Assembly: GCA_003241785.1 (NCBI GenBank)
Contig: QFPW01000024.1
Span: forward strand, 1 to 48,489
DNA length: 48,489 bases
Origin: Rhodovulum sulfidophilum
GTDB taxonomy: Bacteria; Pseudomonadota; Alphaproteobacteria; Rhodobacterales; Rhodobacteraceae
Reading direction: 5' to 3'
Numbering within the stretch: the first letter of the stretch is position 1; every line of letters starts with the position of its first letter. The position numbers and the translations under genes were made by a program. Shown here piece by piece: positions 8,904 to 18,216 of the stretch. The notes under the pieces were generated by a model. The model did no database searches. It was not told the origin of the DNA and was given only the letters and a program-made list of their open reading frames with translations.

Positions 8904-9836
8904 TCAGCGGCGCATGGCGACGAACATCGAGGCGATGTCGACGCGTCCGCGCATGGCAAAGATCAGGGCGGCGACGCAGAGGCCGAGCAGGGCCACGACC
9001 ACGGTCGAGAGCGCCGCGGCGGTCGGGTACTTCAGCTGCTGCAGGGCGGAATCGACAGAGTTGCCGAGCAGGTCGACGAAGCCGCCGCCGAGGAGCTGCG
9101 GCTCGACGAAGGCCGCCATCAGGGGCACGAGCGTGAAGATCACCCCGGCGATGATCCCGGGCAGCGCCAGCGGCAGGATCACGTCGCGCAGCGTCTGCGC
9201 CGGGCTGGCGCCGAGGTCCGCGCTCGCCTGGATATAGTCGTCGTCGATCAGCGCGATCGACATGAAGATCGGGAAGACCATCGACGGGAAATAGGAGCCG
9301 AGCAGGCCGAAATGCACCGCGAACTCCGAGTAGAGCAGCCATTCGATCGGCTGGTCGATCAGGCCGAGCGACATGAGCGCGGTGTTGATGGCGCCCGTGG
9401 TGCCGAGGATCGAGCGCCAGACGATGATCCGCGACGAGGCGTCGAGGAAGAACGGGATCGTCAGGAGCGTGATGATGAAGGCCTTCATCGGCTTCGACTT
9501 GCAGCCTTTGGCGAGCCAGAGCGCGAAGGGGAAGGCGAGCAGGAGCTCGATCACCGTCATCGTCATGCCGATCCGGAGCGTGCGCACGGCGGCGAGCCAG
9601 CGGCCGGAATCGATGAGCGAGATCCAGGTCGCGAGCGTCGGCTCGTAGACGAGCTTGAAGTACTTCACCTGCAGGAAGCTGAAGAGGACGATGACCAGGA
9701 GCGGCAGGATGACGATCAGCGACCAGATGAGCAGGAAGGCCGGCACCGCGATCCGCGACGGCGCGAGCCGGTCCCAGATCCGGCTCCGGATCCGCTTCGG
9801 TGATTTCGTGAGCTCCAGGCCCGTTGCCGCGACCAT
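8904..9836 (-). CDS. ABC transporter permease, PotB type
   Basis: The 310-residue membrane subunit has the coupling-loop motif QASADLGASPAQTLRDVILP and six predicted helices, as in PotB/PotH. I choose the ATG at 9836 because GGAGG lies 6 nt upstream. An in-frame GTG at 9842 adds only two residues. The 131-bp gap to the binding-protein gene holds two strong hairpins. Confidence 0.92.
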   Translation of the reverse strand: MVAATGLELTKSPKRIRSRIWDRLAPSRIAVPAFLLIWSLIVILPLLVIVLFSFLQVKYFKLVYEPTLATWISLIDSGRWLAAVRTLRIGMTMTVIELLLAFPFALWLAKGCKSKPMKAFIITLLTIPFFLDASSRIIVWRSILGTTGAINTALMSLGLIDQPIEWLLYSEFAVHFGLLGSYFPSMVFPIFMSIALIDDDYIQASADLGASPAQTLRDVILPLALPGIIAGVIFTLVPLMAAFVEPQLLGGGFVDLLGNSVDSALQQLKYPTAAALSTVVVALLGLCVAALIFAMRGRVDIASMFVAMRR

Positions 9837-9901
9837 GCGCACCCTCCTTCGTTCGACCCCGCGCGGGATCCGTCACCGTCGACGGACCGCCGCCTTTCGT
9901 C

Positions 9902-9958
9902 CCCGGGCGGCCAGACGGCCGCCCGGGTCGCATCCCCCCGGCCACGCCCGGCCGGGGG
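9902..9958. repeat. Two tandem GC-rich hairpins inside the ABC operon
   Basis: The first is an 11-bp perfect stem (9902-9912 with 9917-9927, 4-nt loop). The second is a 9-bp perfect stem (9935-9943 with 9950-9958, 6-nt loop). They lie directly after the binding-protein gene and before the permease genes in the direction of transcription. Such hairpins commonly protect the upstream message, so that binding protein is made in excess over permease. No U-tracts follow. Confidence 0.75.
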
Positions 9959-9967
9959 CATCCACGA

Positions 9968-11173
9968 TCAGGCGTTGAGGAACCGCTGCCATTCCTCTTC
10001 CATCACCGAGGCGTTCTCGGGGACGACCTTGCAGTAGAACGGCTTCTCGAACTTCCGCCGGACCTTCTCGTCGGTCCATTTGAGGTTCGCGATGTCCTCC
10101 TCGGACCAGCCGTGGTCCATCGCGTACTGGACGCCGAGGTCCATGTTCGGGCCGGCGTAGCCGCGCTCCTTGGCCTGGTAGGCGCGATACTCGCCGTCGA
10201 GGAAGTAGTTCAGCATCTTGTAGATGTTGTCGACGTTGTTGCGCTGCATCGCCTCGGTCGCGACATAGGCGCCGTGACCCCAGAGGTAGTAGCCTTCCTC
10301 GGTGAAGGCGTAGATGACGCTGTTGGGGCCGAGCGCGTTGTTCGCTTCCTTCGTCGCCGGCTCCCAGCAGTTGATCATGTCCACTTCCTTGTTGGACAGG
10401 AGCTGGATCTGTTCCTCGAAGGCGGTGAAGATGGTGCGGAACTGGCCGGCCTTCTTGCGCTCGACGAGATAGTCGGCGACCTGGCGCGCCGCCTCGGGCG
10501 GCAGGTCGGCGGGATCCTCGACGTCGATCCGGCCGTGGTACTTGAGGTAGTTCGCGGTCTCGCTCATCGACTGCAGCCAGCTGCGGTCGATCGCGACCCG
10601 GCCCTTGACGTTCTCGCCCTCGAAGAAGGTGAGCCAGGGGATCTCGTCCATGCCGTTCGGATTGGCGTCGATCGCGCCGGGGAAATAGCCGAAGCAGTCG
10701 CCGTTGCCGATCACCGGCACCGCGTACTGCTTGTCGTCGGCGCGCAGATAGGCGGCGCGCTTCCAGCTGTCGGGCGTGCGCTCCCAGAGCTTCAGCTCGG
10801 GATGGGTCTCGTCGATCTCGGCGTAGAACCCTTCCGGGCCGAGCAGGTCCTCGGTGCCGCCGTCGAAGATGAAGATGTCATGCGTGGCGCCGAGGTTGTT
10901 GCCCATGACGTCGCGCATGAAGACGCCGATGTCCGAGTTGGTCGGCGTGTAGTCGACGTCGACGCCGATCGACTTGGTCATGATCGACCAGTCCTTCAGC
11001 TGCGCCGTGGTGACCCCGTAGCCCTTGACCGCCTCGCCCGCGGCCCAGGCCTGCTGCGAGAGGCCCGGCACCATCGAGGCCGCCGCGCCGAGCGCGGATA
11101 CGGAGAGAACCGTGCTCATGAAATCGCGGCGCGACAGGTCGTTGATCGTCCCGCCGGTCTTACCAGCCGTCAT
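9968..11173 (-). CDS. Periplasmic substrate-binding protein, PotD-like, Tat-exported
   Basis: This 401-residue binding protein is of the extracellular solute-binding family used by polyamine ABC importers. A twin-arginine signal, SRRDF at residues 14-18, precedes a hydrophobic stretch and an AWA cleavage-type end, so it is probably exported folded through Tat. The start at 11173 has AAGGAGA 6-7 nt upstream. The frame runs open for a further 270 bp upstream, but that stretch overlaps the ATPase gene. It lies between the ATPase and permease genes and is followed by tandem hairpins. The ligand cannot be determined from sequence, although the family often takes polyamines, GABA or opines. Confidence 0.92.
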   Translation of the reverse strand: MTAGKTGGTINDLSRRDFMSTVLSVSALGAAASMVPGLSQQAWAAGEAVKGYGVTTAQLKDWSIMTKSIGVDVDYTPTNSDIGVFMRDVMGNNLGATHDIFIFDGGTEDLLGPEGFYAEIDETHPELKLWERTPDSWKRAAYLRADDKQYAVPVIGNGDCFGYFPGAIDANPNGMDEIPWLTFFEGENVKGRVAIDRSWLQSMSETANYLKYHGRIDVEDPADLPPEAARQVADYLVERKKAGQFRTIFTAFEEQIQLLSNKEVDMINCWEPATKEANNALGPNSVIYAFTEEGYYLWGHGAYVATEAMQRNNVDNIYKMLNYFLDGEYRAYQAKERGYAGPNMDLGVQYAMDHGWSEEDIANLKWTDEKVRRKFEKPFYCKVVPENASVMEEEWQRFLNA

Positions 11174-11223
11174 TGCAGTCTCCTTCGTCTTCGAGTGGGG
11201 GAAAGTCGCGGTCGTGATCGCCC

Positions 11224-12348
<1,125 letters not shown>

Positions 12349-12380
12349 TACCTGACCTCCGGCGGTGAGACGATGCTATC

Positions 12381-12408
12381 TGTGATCACACAAGCAAGCT
12401 CCATGCCA
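12381..12408 (-). promoter_or_regulatory. Sigma-54 promoter and palindromic operator of the ABC operon
   Basis: Reading the minus strand, TGGCATG (12408-12402), 4 nt, then TTGCT (12397-12393) gives the invariant GG and GC separated by 10 bp, as in -24/-12 RpoN promoters. Transcription should start near 12382. The palindrome TGTGATCACA (12381-12390) overlaps this start, so a repressor bound there could block initiation. The same arrangement occurs upstream of hyuA. A second palindrome, CATCTG-TT-CAGATG (12490-12503), lies about 110-120 bp upstream, a usual distance for an enhancer-binding activator site. Confidence 0.72.
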
Positions 12409-12591
12409 AGCAGGAAAACGTTTTACATCTCAATCGGCCGCTCCGAGCGGGTTCCATCCACGCCACGATTGTGATTGCCCTCTGCCGATCATCTGTTCAG
12501 ATGGTGCGTATTTCTTGCTCAATTAAGGCATAGGTCCGGAAAAGCCTTGCAATGCCAGCGACTTGCCGGGTCAGTCCGCCTCGGAAGACCG

Positions 12592-14169
12592 CTATCGGCC
12601 GATCAGGTGGTCGATCGTGACCGCGCTTGCCGCGAAGGACACGGCGGCGCGCAGCGCGGCGATCAGGACCCGCCTGGGCTCAAGGGCGTCCCCGGCTGGG
12701 ACGAGGCCCCGCGTCTCGACGTCGAAGGTGACATTTTCCGGTTCATTTTCAATCTGGTAGGCGACGGATCGACCCTCCAGCCCCGCGTTGTCGGCGGCCG
12801 CGATCAGCGGGACGCGGGTGGCGTCGCGAAACACGCGCGCGAGCGCCCGGCCGAGCGGATCCTCTCCCAGCGACCCCGCGCAGCGCGCGGCGGCCCGCGA
12901 CAGCGCCGCCGGGCCGCCCGGCACCGCGCCCTCCGCGGCCACCGCCCGGAGCACGGTCGAGGCGGCCTTCGCAGCCTCCAGGCGCAGCGCGAGTTCGGCA
13001 GAGCTCCGGCCGCCCAGCCGCAGCGTGACCACATTCGCGACGAACCGCGCCAGCCGGCGCTGGTGCTGCTCGCGATCGAAGGATAAATACCGTTCTTCTT
13101 CAATGGATTGCCGGATCCCCGCGCATCGCGCGGCGATCGCCGCCGTTTCGCCGCGCCCATCGATCACGCTCACCACATGGCGTGTCATCTCCACGCGCCC
13201 CGCCCGGCCGAGCATCGCGGGACGCAGGCCGCGCAGCGAGCTGCCTACGGTATCGCCGATGATGGTCGATCCGGTCCAGACTGCCAAATCTTCGAGCAGA
13301 CGCCCGCGCCACGGACCCGTTCCGGCGGCGACCATCGGCACGACCTTCAGTCCGCGCTCCTCGCGGTTGGCGCGCAGGGTGGCGACGGCTTCCGGGCCGA
13401 AGCGATCGGCGACGACGAGCAGCTCCTTGCCCGATTGCGCGATCATCTCGAGGATGCGCGCCATTTCATCGAAGCTCTCGATCGCGCCTTGATGCAGTAA
13501 TATCAATGGATTGGACAGGACCAGCCGGCCATCGCCCGCCTCCAGGAACGGATGCGCCGGCCAGGCCTGGGCGAAGGTCATCCCGGCCTCGACCGTGGTC
13601 TCGTCTCGCGCCCCATGCGAGGCTTCGACCAGCACGACACCGTCGGCCCCCGCCGCCTCATGCGCGGCGCGAATGATCGCGCCGATCGCCGCGTCACCCC
13701 CCGCCGCGCGGGTCGCGATCCGCTCCAGCGCGGCCGCGTCGCTGACCGGGACGGAGGCCACCTCCAGCTCCGCGACAAGCCGCTCGACATGCGAGAGGAC
13801 CGCGTCATGCAGACGCGGAACGGATATTCCGCTTTCAACGCAGATATTTAGCCCGAACAGGAACTCCCGCGCGAGCAGCAGGGCGAGCGTGGTTCCGTCC
13901 CCGACCTCGGCATGGACATCGATCGCGACCTGCCGCATCGCCGCCGCCCCCGCGCGCAGGCCAAATGCCTCGAATTCGACCTCACTGGTTATCGCGTAAC
14001 CACTTCGGAGCAAGACGGGCGCGATATGCTGCCTGGAGGACAGGACTGCGCGCCCGGAGGGACCGAAGGTGGGGGCGACCAGCCGGGCCACCGTGTCGGC
14101 ACCCTCCAGAAAGGAGATTTTCGCGTCATTCCGGGCAAGTACACGCGTCACTGCCTGCTTCCTCGTCAT
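12592..14169 (-). CDS. Divergent GroEL/Cpn60 paralogue lacking catalytic aspartates
   Basis: The 525-residue protein aligns over its full length with GroEL (equatorial, intermediate and apical domains). Conserved features include PTFGPSGR (33-40), GDGTT (90-94, Asp91 equivalent to GroEL D87) and apical GMTFAQAWPAHPF. It differs sharply at the active site. GroEL KDG with D52 is RSG (Ser56) in an ungapped alignment. The position of D398 is Ala402, the ATP-contacting AGGG reads PGGP, and the D495 position appears to be Glu497. It has no C-terminal GGM tail and no groES partner nearby. It may bind ATP but should hydrolyse it poorly or not at all. It is divergent from hyuA and upstream of the ABC operon. 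Confidence 0.9.
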   Translation of the reverse strand: MTRKQAVTRVLARNDAKISFLEGADTVARLVAPTFGPSGRAVLSSRQHIAPVLLRSGYAITSEVEFEAFGLRAGAAAMRQVAIDVHAEVGDGTTLALLLAREFLFGLNICVESGISVPRLHDAVLSHVERLVAELEVASVPVSDAAALERIATRAAGGDAAIGAIIRAAHEAAGADGVVLVEASHGARDETTVEAGMTFAQAWPAHPFLEAGDGRLVLSNPLILLHQGAIESFDEMARILEMIAQSGKELLVVADRFGPEAVATLRANREERGLKVVPMVAAGTGPWRGRLLEDLAVWTGSTIIGDTVGSSLRGLRPAMLGRAGRVEMTRHVVSVIDGRGETAAIAARCAGIRQSIEEERYLSFDREQHQRRLARFVANVVTLRLGGRSSAELALRLEAAKAASTVLRAVAAEGAVPGGPAALSRAAARCAGSLGEDPLGRALARVFRDATRVPLIAAADNAGLEGRSVAYQIENEPENVTFDVETRGLVPAGDALEPRRVLIAALRAAVSFAASAVTIDHLIGR

Positions 14170-14217
14170 TGGTGGAGACTTCCGGCGCGGCGAATCCGCG
14201 CTCGGCGGGATGGAATC

Positions 14218-14246
14218 CGTTTACATGGCACGGTGCTTGCTTTCAA
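14218..14246 (-). promoter_or_regulatory. Possible sigma-70 promoter of the GroEL paralogue
   Basis: On the minus strand TTGAAA (14246-14241) is followed after 17 bp by TAAACG (14223-14218), a modest -35/-10 pair. It overlaps the divergent sigma-54 promoter of hyuA, so the two promoters could compete. The -10 match is weak. Confidence 0.35.
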
Positions 14247-14273
14247 TTTGAAAGGCGAAAGTGTGATCACACT
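14226..14273 (+). promoter_or_regulatory. Sigma-54 promoter and palindromic operator of the hyu operon
   Basis: TGGCACG (14226-14232), 4 nt, then TTGCT (14237-14241) is a near-consensus RpoN -24/-12 element with GG-N10-GC spacing. The predicted start is near 14252. A 14-bp perfect palindrome, AGTGTGATCACACT (14260-14273), sits at about +9 to +22. It shares TGTGATCACAC with the ABC promoter. A second inverted repeat, CTTTCAA-T-TTGAAAG (14240-14254), lies between. Confidence 0.78.
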
Positions 14274-14321
14274 CTGATCGCTTTCGCGGGACCCAATGAT
14301 GACAGAAGCAAGGACACTCTG

Positions 14322-16379
14322 ATGCGTTTGGCTTGTGACACGGGCGGCACCTTCACGGATCTCGTCGTGGAAACCGGCGATACGATCCGGCTCTTCAAAG
14401 CCTCGACCACGCCGGACGATCCGGTGCGCGGTGTCCTCGACGCGCTCGGCCTCGCGGCGGCGCATTTCGGCCAGGACCGGACGGATTTCCTCGCCGGGGC
14501 GGATACCTTCATCCATGGCACGACGCGGGCGATCAACGCCATCCTGACCGGCAACACCGCGCGGACCGCCTTTCTCACCACGCAGGGGCATCCCGACGTG
14601 CTGGTGATCCGCGAAGGCGGCCGGATCGAGCCCTTCAACTTCACCGTCCCCTATCCCGAACCCTATGTGCCGCGCCGACTGACCTTCGAGATCCCGGAGC
14701 GGATCGAGGCCTCCGGCAAGGTGCGCGCGCCGCTCGACGAGGAGGCCGCGCTCGCGGTCATCGAGCGGCTGAAGGCGCTGAAGGTCGAGGCGGTCGGCGT
14801 CTGCTTCCTGTGGTCGATCGTCAACGCCGAGCATGAGAAGCGGATGGGCGAGCTGCTCGCCGAGCACCTGCCGGGCGTGCCCTTCACGCTGTCGCACGCG
14901 CTGAACCCGACGCTGCGCGAATACCGCCGCGCCTCGGCGACGGTGATCGACGCCTCGCTGAAGCCGCTGATGTTCGATTATCTCGACAGCCTGACGCGCC
15001 GGCTGCGCGAGGCGGGCTTTGCCGGGCGCACGCTGATGGTGACCTCGGGCGGCGGCATCATGGACGCCGAGGCGGTCGCGCGCGCGCCGATCCATTCGAT
15101 CAACTCCGGCCCGGCGATGGCGCCGATCGCCGGGCGCTTCTACGCCGACCGCGACTTCGACCACGCCGAGGCGATCGTCGCCGACACCGGCGGCACCACC
15201 TATGACGTGAGCCTGGTGCGCGAGGGCCGGATCCCGTGGACGCGCGAGACCTGGATCGGCCAGCGCTTCCGGGGCCACATGACCGGCTTTCCCTCGGTCG
15301 ACGTGAAGAGCATCGGCGCGGGCGGCGGCTCGATCGCCTGGGTCGACGACGGCGGCCTGCTGCGCGTCGGCCCGCAGAGCGCCGGCTCCACCCCCGGCCC
15401 GGTCGCCTATCGCAAGGGCGGGACCGAGCCCACGGTGACCGACTGCTCGATCATCCTCGGCTACATCGACCCCGACTTCTTCCTCGGCGGCACGATGACG
15501 CTCGACCGCGAGGCGGCGCGCGCCGCGCTGAAGGAGAAGGTCGCCGACCCGCTCGGCCTCAGCGTCGAGGAGGCGGCGGCCTCGGTCCTGACGCTCGCGA
15601 CCGAGAAGATGGTCGGCGCGATCGACGAGATCACCGTCAACCAGGGCATCGACCCCTCCAACGCCGTGCTGATCGGCGGCGGCGGCGCGGCCGGGCTCAA
15701 CGCGGTCGCGGTCGGCCGGAGGCTTGGCTGCGCGGGCGTGCTGATCCCCGAGGCGGGTTCGGTGCTCTCGGCGGCGGGCGCGCTCATGTCGGAGATCTCG
15801 TCCGACTACGCGCGGATGCACTACACCACCACGCGCCGCTTCGACTTCGAGGGGGTGAACGCGGTGCTGGCCGAGCTCGAGGCGCGCTGCCGGAGCTTCG
15901 CCGAGGGGCCCGGCGCGGGGGCGCTGAGCGAGACGATCGAATTCTCGGTCGAGGCGCGCTACATGCACCAGATCTGGGAGATCGAGGTGCCGATGAGCCT
16001 GACCCGCGTCCCCGACGCGGCCGCGCTCGACGCGCTGCGCGAGGCGTTCCACGCCCAGCACAAGATGATCTTCGAGATCACCGACCCCGAATCCGAGATC
16101 GAGTTCGTCACCTGGCGCGCCAAGATCAGCTGCAAGATCCGCGAGGGCGGCACCGGGAGCCTGCCGGTCGAGGCGGCCACCGGCGATTTCGCCAAGCGCC
16201 CGGTCTATTTCACCCAGACCGGCTGGACCAACGCCGAGGTGATCCGCTTCGAGGGCATGCCCTCGGACCAGCCGGTGGCGGGGCCGGCGATCATCGAATC
16301 CTCGTTCACCACGGTCGTGGTCGATCCGGGCGCGAACGCCGTTCGCACCGGCGGCGGCGGCCTGAAGGTCACGTTCTGA
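14322..16379 (+). CDS. hyuA: HyuA-type hydantoinase/oxoprolinase subunit A
   Basis: The 685-residue protein has the HyuA architecture: an N-terminal phosphate-binding motif (DTGGTFTDLV, residues 6-15), the second nucleotide motif ADTGGTTYDVSLV, and a C-terminal domain ending in the usual PAIIESSFTTVVVDPG. The family (5-oxoprolinase, N-methylhydantoinase, caprolactamase, acetone carboxylase relatives) phosphorylates or carboxylates substrates using ATP, with HyuB as partner. The ATG at 14322 follows AAGGA by about 8 nt. The frame is open upstream, but it is antisense to the chaperonin gene. It is the first gene of a four-gene operon behind a sigma-54 promoter. The exact substrate is not evident. 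Confidence 0.94.
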   Translation: MRLACDTGGTFTDLVVETGDTIRLFKASTTPDDPVRGVLDALGLAAAHFGQDRTDFLAGADTFIHGTTRAINAILTGNTARTAFLTTQGHPDVLVIREGGRIEPFNFTVPYPEPYVPRRLTFEIPERIEASGKVRAPLDEEAALAVIERLKALKVEAVGVCFLWSIVNAEHEKRMGELLAEHLPGVPFTLSHALNPTLREYRRASATVIDASLKPLMFDYLDSLTRRLREAGFAGRTLMVTSGGGIMDAEAVARAPIHSINSGPAMAPIAGRFYADRDFDHAEAIVADTGGTTYDVSLVREGRIPWTRETWIGQRFRGHMTGFPSVDVKSIGAGGGSIAWVDDGGLLRVGPQSAGSTPGPVAYRKGGTEPTVTDCSIILGYIDPDFFLGGTMTLDREAARAALKEKVADPLGLSVEEAAASVLTLATEKMVGAIDEITVNQGIDPSNAVLIGGGGAAGLNAVAVGRRLGCAGVLIPEAGSVLSAAGALMSEISSDYARMHYTTTRRFDFEGVNAVLAELEARCRSFAEGPGAGALSETIEFSVEARYMHQIWEIEVPMSLTRVPDAAALDALREAFHAQHKMIFEITDPESEIEFVTWRAKISCKIREGGTGSLPVEAATGDFAKRPVYFTQTGWTNAEVIRFEGMPSDQPVAGPAIIESSFTTVVVDPGANAVRTGGGGLKVTF

Positions 16380-16393
16380 GGGGGACCGACGCC

Positions 16394-18199
16394 ATGAACC
16401 AGAACGCTCCCGTGCGCCGCACCGACGGCGTCAAGACCGCGATCCTCGCGAGCCGGTTCGACAGCATCGCGCGCAAGATGCAGAACACGCTGTTCCGCAC
16501 CGCGCGCTCCGGCATCCTCAACACCGCGCATGACTTCTCCTGCGTGATCCTGACCGGGGATTGCCGGCTGCTCGCCGCGGCCGAGAGCCTGCCCAGCCAC
16601 ACGCTGACCGGGCCGGACATCATGTGCGAATACGTGAAGAAGTATCACCCCGAGCTGCGCCGGGGGGACTGCTTCCTGCACAACAGCCCCTACGAGGGCA
16701 ATTCGCACGCCGCCGACCACTGCCTGATCGTCCCGGTCGTGGACGACGAAGGGATCACCCGCTTCTTCCTGCTCGCCAAGGCGCATCAGGCCGATTGCGG
16801 CAACTCCCGTCCCTCGACCTATCTCGGCGACGTGGCCGACGTCTTCGAGGAAGGCGCGCTCATCTTCTCGGCCGCGAAGATCCAGTCGGACTACGAGGAC
16901 AACCAGGACCTGATCCGGATGTGCCGGACGCGCATCCGGGTGCCCGAGCAATGGTGGGGCGACTATCTCGCCACGCTCGGCGCGGTCCGGATCGGCGAGC
17001 GCGAGATCCTCGAGCTCGGCAAGAGCTTCGGCTGGGACGCGCTCGAGGACTACGCCGAATCCTGGTTCGACTATTCCGAGCGCAAGATGGCCGACGCGAT
17101 CAGCAGGCTGCCGGCGGGCAAGCGCGTCGTCACCACGGCGCACGACCCCTTCCCCGGCATCCCCGACGGGATCCCGGTCAAGGCGACGGTCGAGGTGGAC
17201 CGCGAGGCGGCGATGATCCGCGTCGATCTGACCGACAACCCCGACTGCCAGCCCTGCGGCCTCAACCTGACCGAGGGCACCTCGATGAGCGCGGCGATGG
17301 TCGCGATCTTCAACAGCCTGATCGACCATAGCGTGCCGGCGAACTACGGCAGCTTCCGCCGGCTCGACATCCGCATCCGCGAGAACTGCTGCGTCGGCGT
17401 GCCGCGCCACCCGGCCTCCTGCTCGGTCGCGACGACCAATCTCGCCGACCGGGTGTCCAATCCGGTGCAGCGGGCGCTCGCCGAGATCGCGGAGGGCTTC
17501 GGCATGGCCGAGACCGGGCCGATCATGCCGCCGGGCATGGGCGTCATCTCGGGCAAGGATCCGCGCCACGAGGGCGAGGCCTTCGTGAACCAGATCCACA
17601 TCGGCGTGACCGGCGGCGCCGGCACGCCGGTGACCGACGGCTTCCTCTCGATCATCCATGTCGGCAACGCCGGCATGTGCCATCTCGACTGCATCGAGGT
17701 CGACGAGCTGCACCACCCGATCTTCGTCGCCGGGCGCAGCCTCATCCCCGACACCGAAGGGGCCGGGACCTTCCGCGGCGCGCCGTCGATGTATGTCGAG
17801 TTCGGCCCGGTCGAGGATTGCGTGATGAAGGTGCTCTACACCGCCGACGGGACCATCACGCCGGCGGCCGGGGCGCGCGGCGGCGGCTCCGGCGGCAAGA
17901 GCCGGGCACGCAAGCGCGAGGCCGACGGGACGCTGACCGACCTTCCCGCCTGCCACGGCGCCGAGCTCGCGGCCGGGGAGACGATCATCTCCTATTCCTC
18001 GGGCGGCGGCGGCTACGGCTCGCCGCTCGACCGGGAACCGGAGCGCGTGCTGCACGACCTGCGCGAGGACTGGATCACGGCGGAGCGCGCGCGCGACGTC
18101 TACGGCCTCGTCACCACCGGCAGCGCCGAGACCGACACGCTCGCCGTCGACCTGCCCGCCACCCTCGCGCGGCGCGCGGCGCTGCTCGCCGGGGCCTGA
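16394..18199 (+). CDS. hyuB: HyuB-type hydantoinase subunit B, copy 1
   Basis: The 601-residue HyuB partner of HyuA starts 14 bp after its stop. It has the conserved core FLHNSPYEGNSHAADHCLIV and AHQADCGNS, whose His and Asp residues are candidate metal ligands by comparison with the family. It also has GPIMPPGMGVISGKDP and the closing SSGGGGYGSP. A glycine/arginine-rich insert, GARGGGSGGKSRARKR, near residue 500 is absent from copy 2. Blocks such as ARKMQNTLFRTARSG are shared with copy 2. A two-B arrangement with one A suggests a mixed complex or two substrate specificities. Confidence 0.93.
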   Translation: MNQNAPVRRTDGVKTAILASRFDSIARKMQNTLFRTARSGILNTAHDFSCVILTGDCRLLAAAESLPSHTLTGPDIMCEYVKKYHPELRRGDCFLHNSPYEGNSHAADHCLIVPVVDDEGITRFFLLAKAHQADCGNSRPSTYLGDVADVFEEGALIFSAAKIQSDYEDNQDLIRMCRTRIRVPEQWWGDYLATLGAVRIGEREILELGKSFGWDALEDYAESWFDYSERKMADAISRLPAGKRVVTTAHDPFPGIPDGIPVKATVEVDREAAMIRVDLTDNPDCQPCGLNLTEGTSMSAAMVAIFNSLIDHSVPANYGSFRRLDIRIRENCCVGVPRHPASCSVATTNLADRVSNPVQRALAEIAEGFGMAETGPIMPPGMGVISGKDPRHEGEAFVNQIHIGVTGGAGTPVTDGFLSIIHVGNAGMCHLDCIEVDELHHPIFVAGRSLIPDTEGAGTFRGAPSMYVEFGPVEDCVMKVLYTADGTITPAAGARGGGSGGKSRARKREADGTLTDLPACHGAELAAGETIISYSSGGGGYGSPLDREPERVLHDLREDWITAERARDVYGLVTTGSAETDTLAVDLPATLARRAALLAGA

Positions 18200-18216
18200 G
18201 AAGGAGGACCATTGCC

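Noticed and set aside
12381..12390. TGTGATCACA as a CRP site
   Set aside because: CRP half-sites TGTGA and TCACA need a 6-bp spacer. Here they abut, and the copy near hyuA extends to a 14-bp palindrome, so a GntR-type operator fits better.
12592..14169. Housekeeping groEL
   Set aside because: No groES precedes it, catalytic residues and the GGM tail are missing, and similarity to GroEL is low for an essential copy.
14166..16061. 631-codon minus-strand frame opposite hyuA
   Set aside because: Antisense shadow with His/Arg/Asp-rich composition. hyuA motifs are unambiguous on the plus strand.
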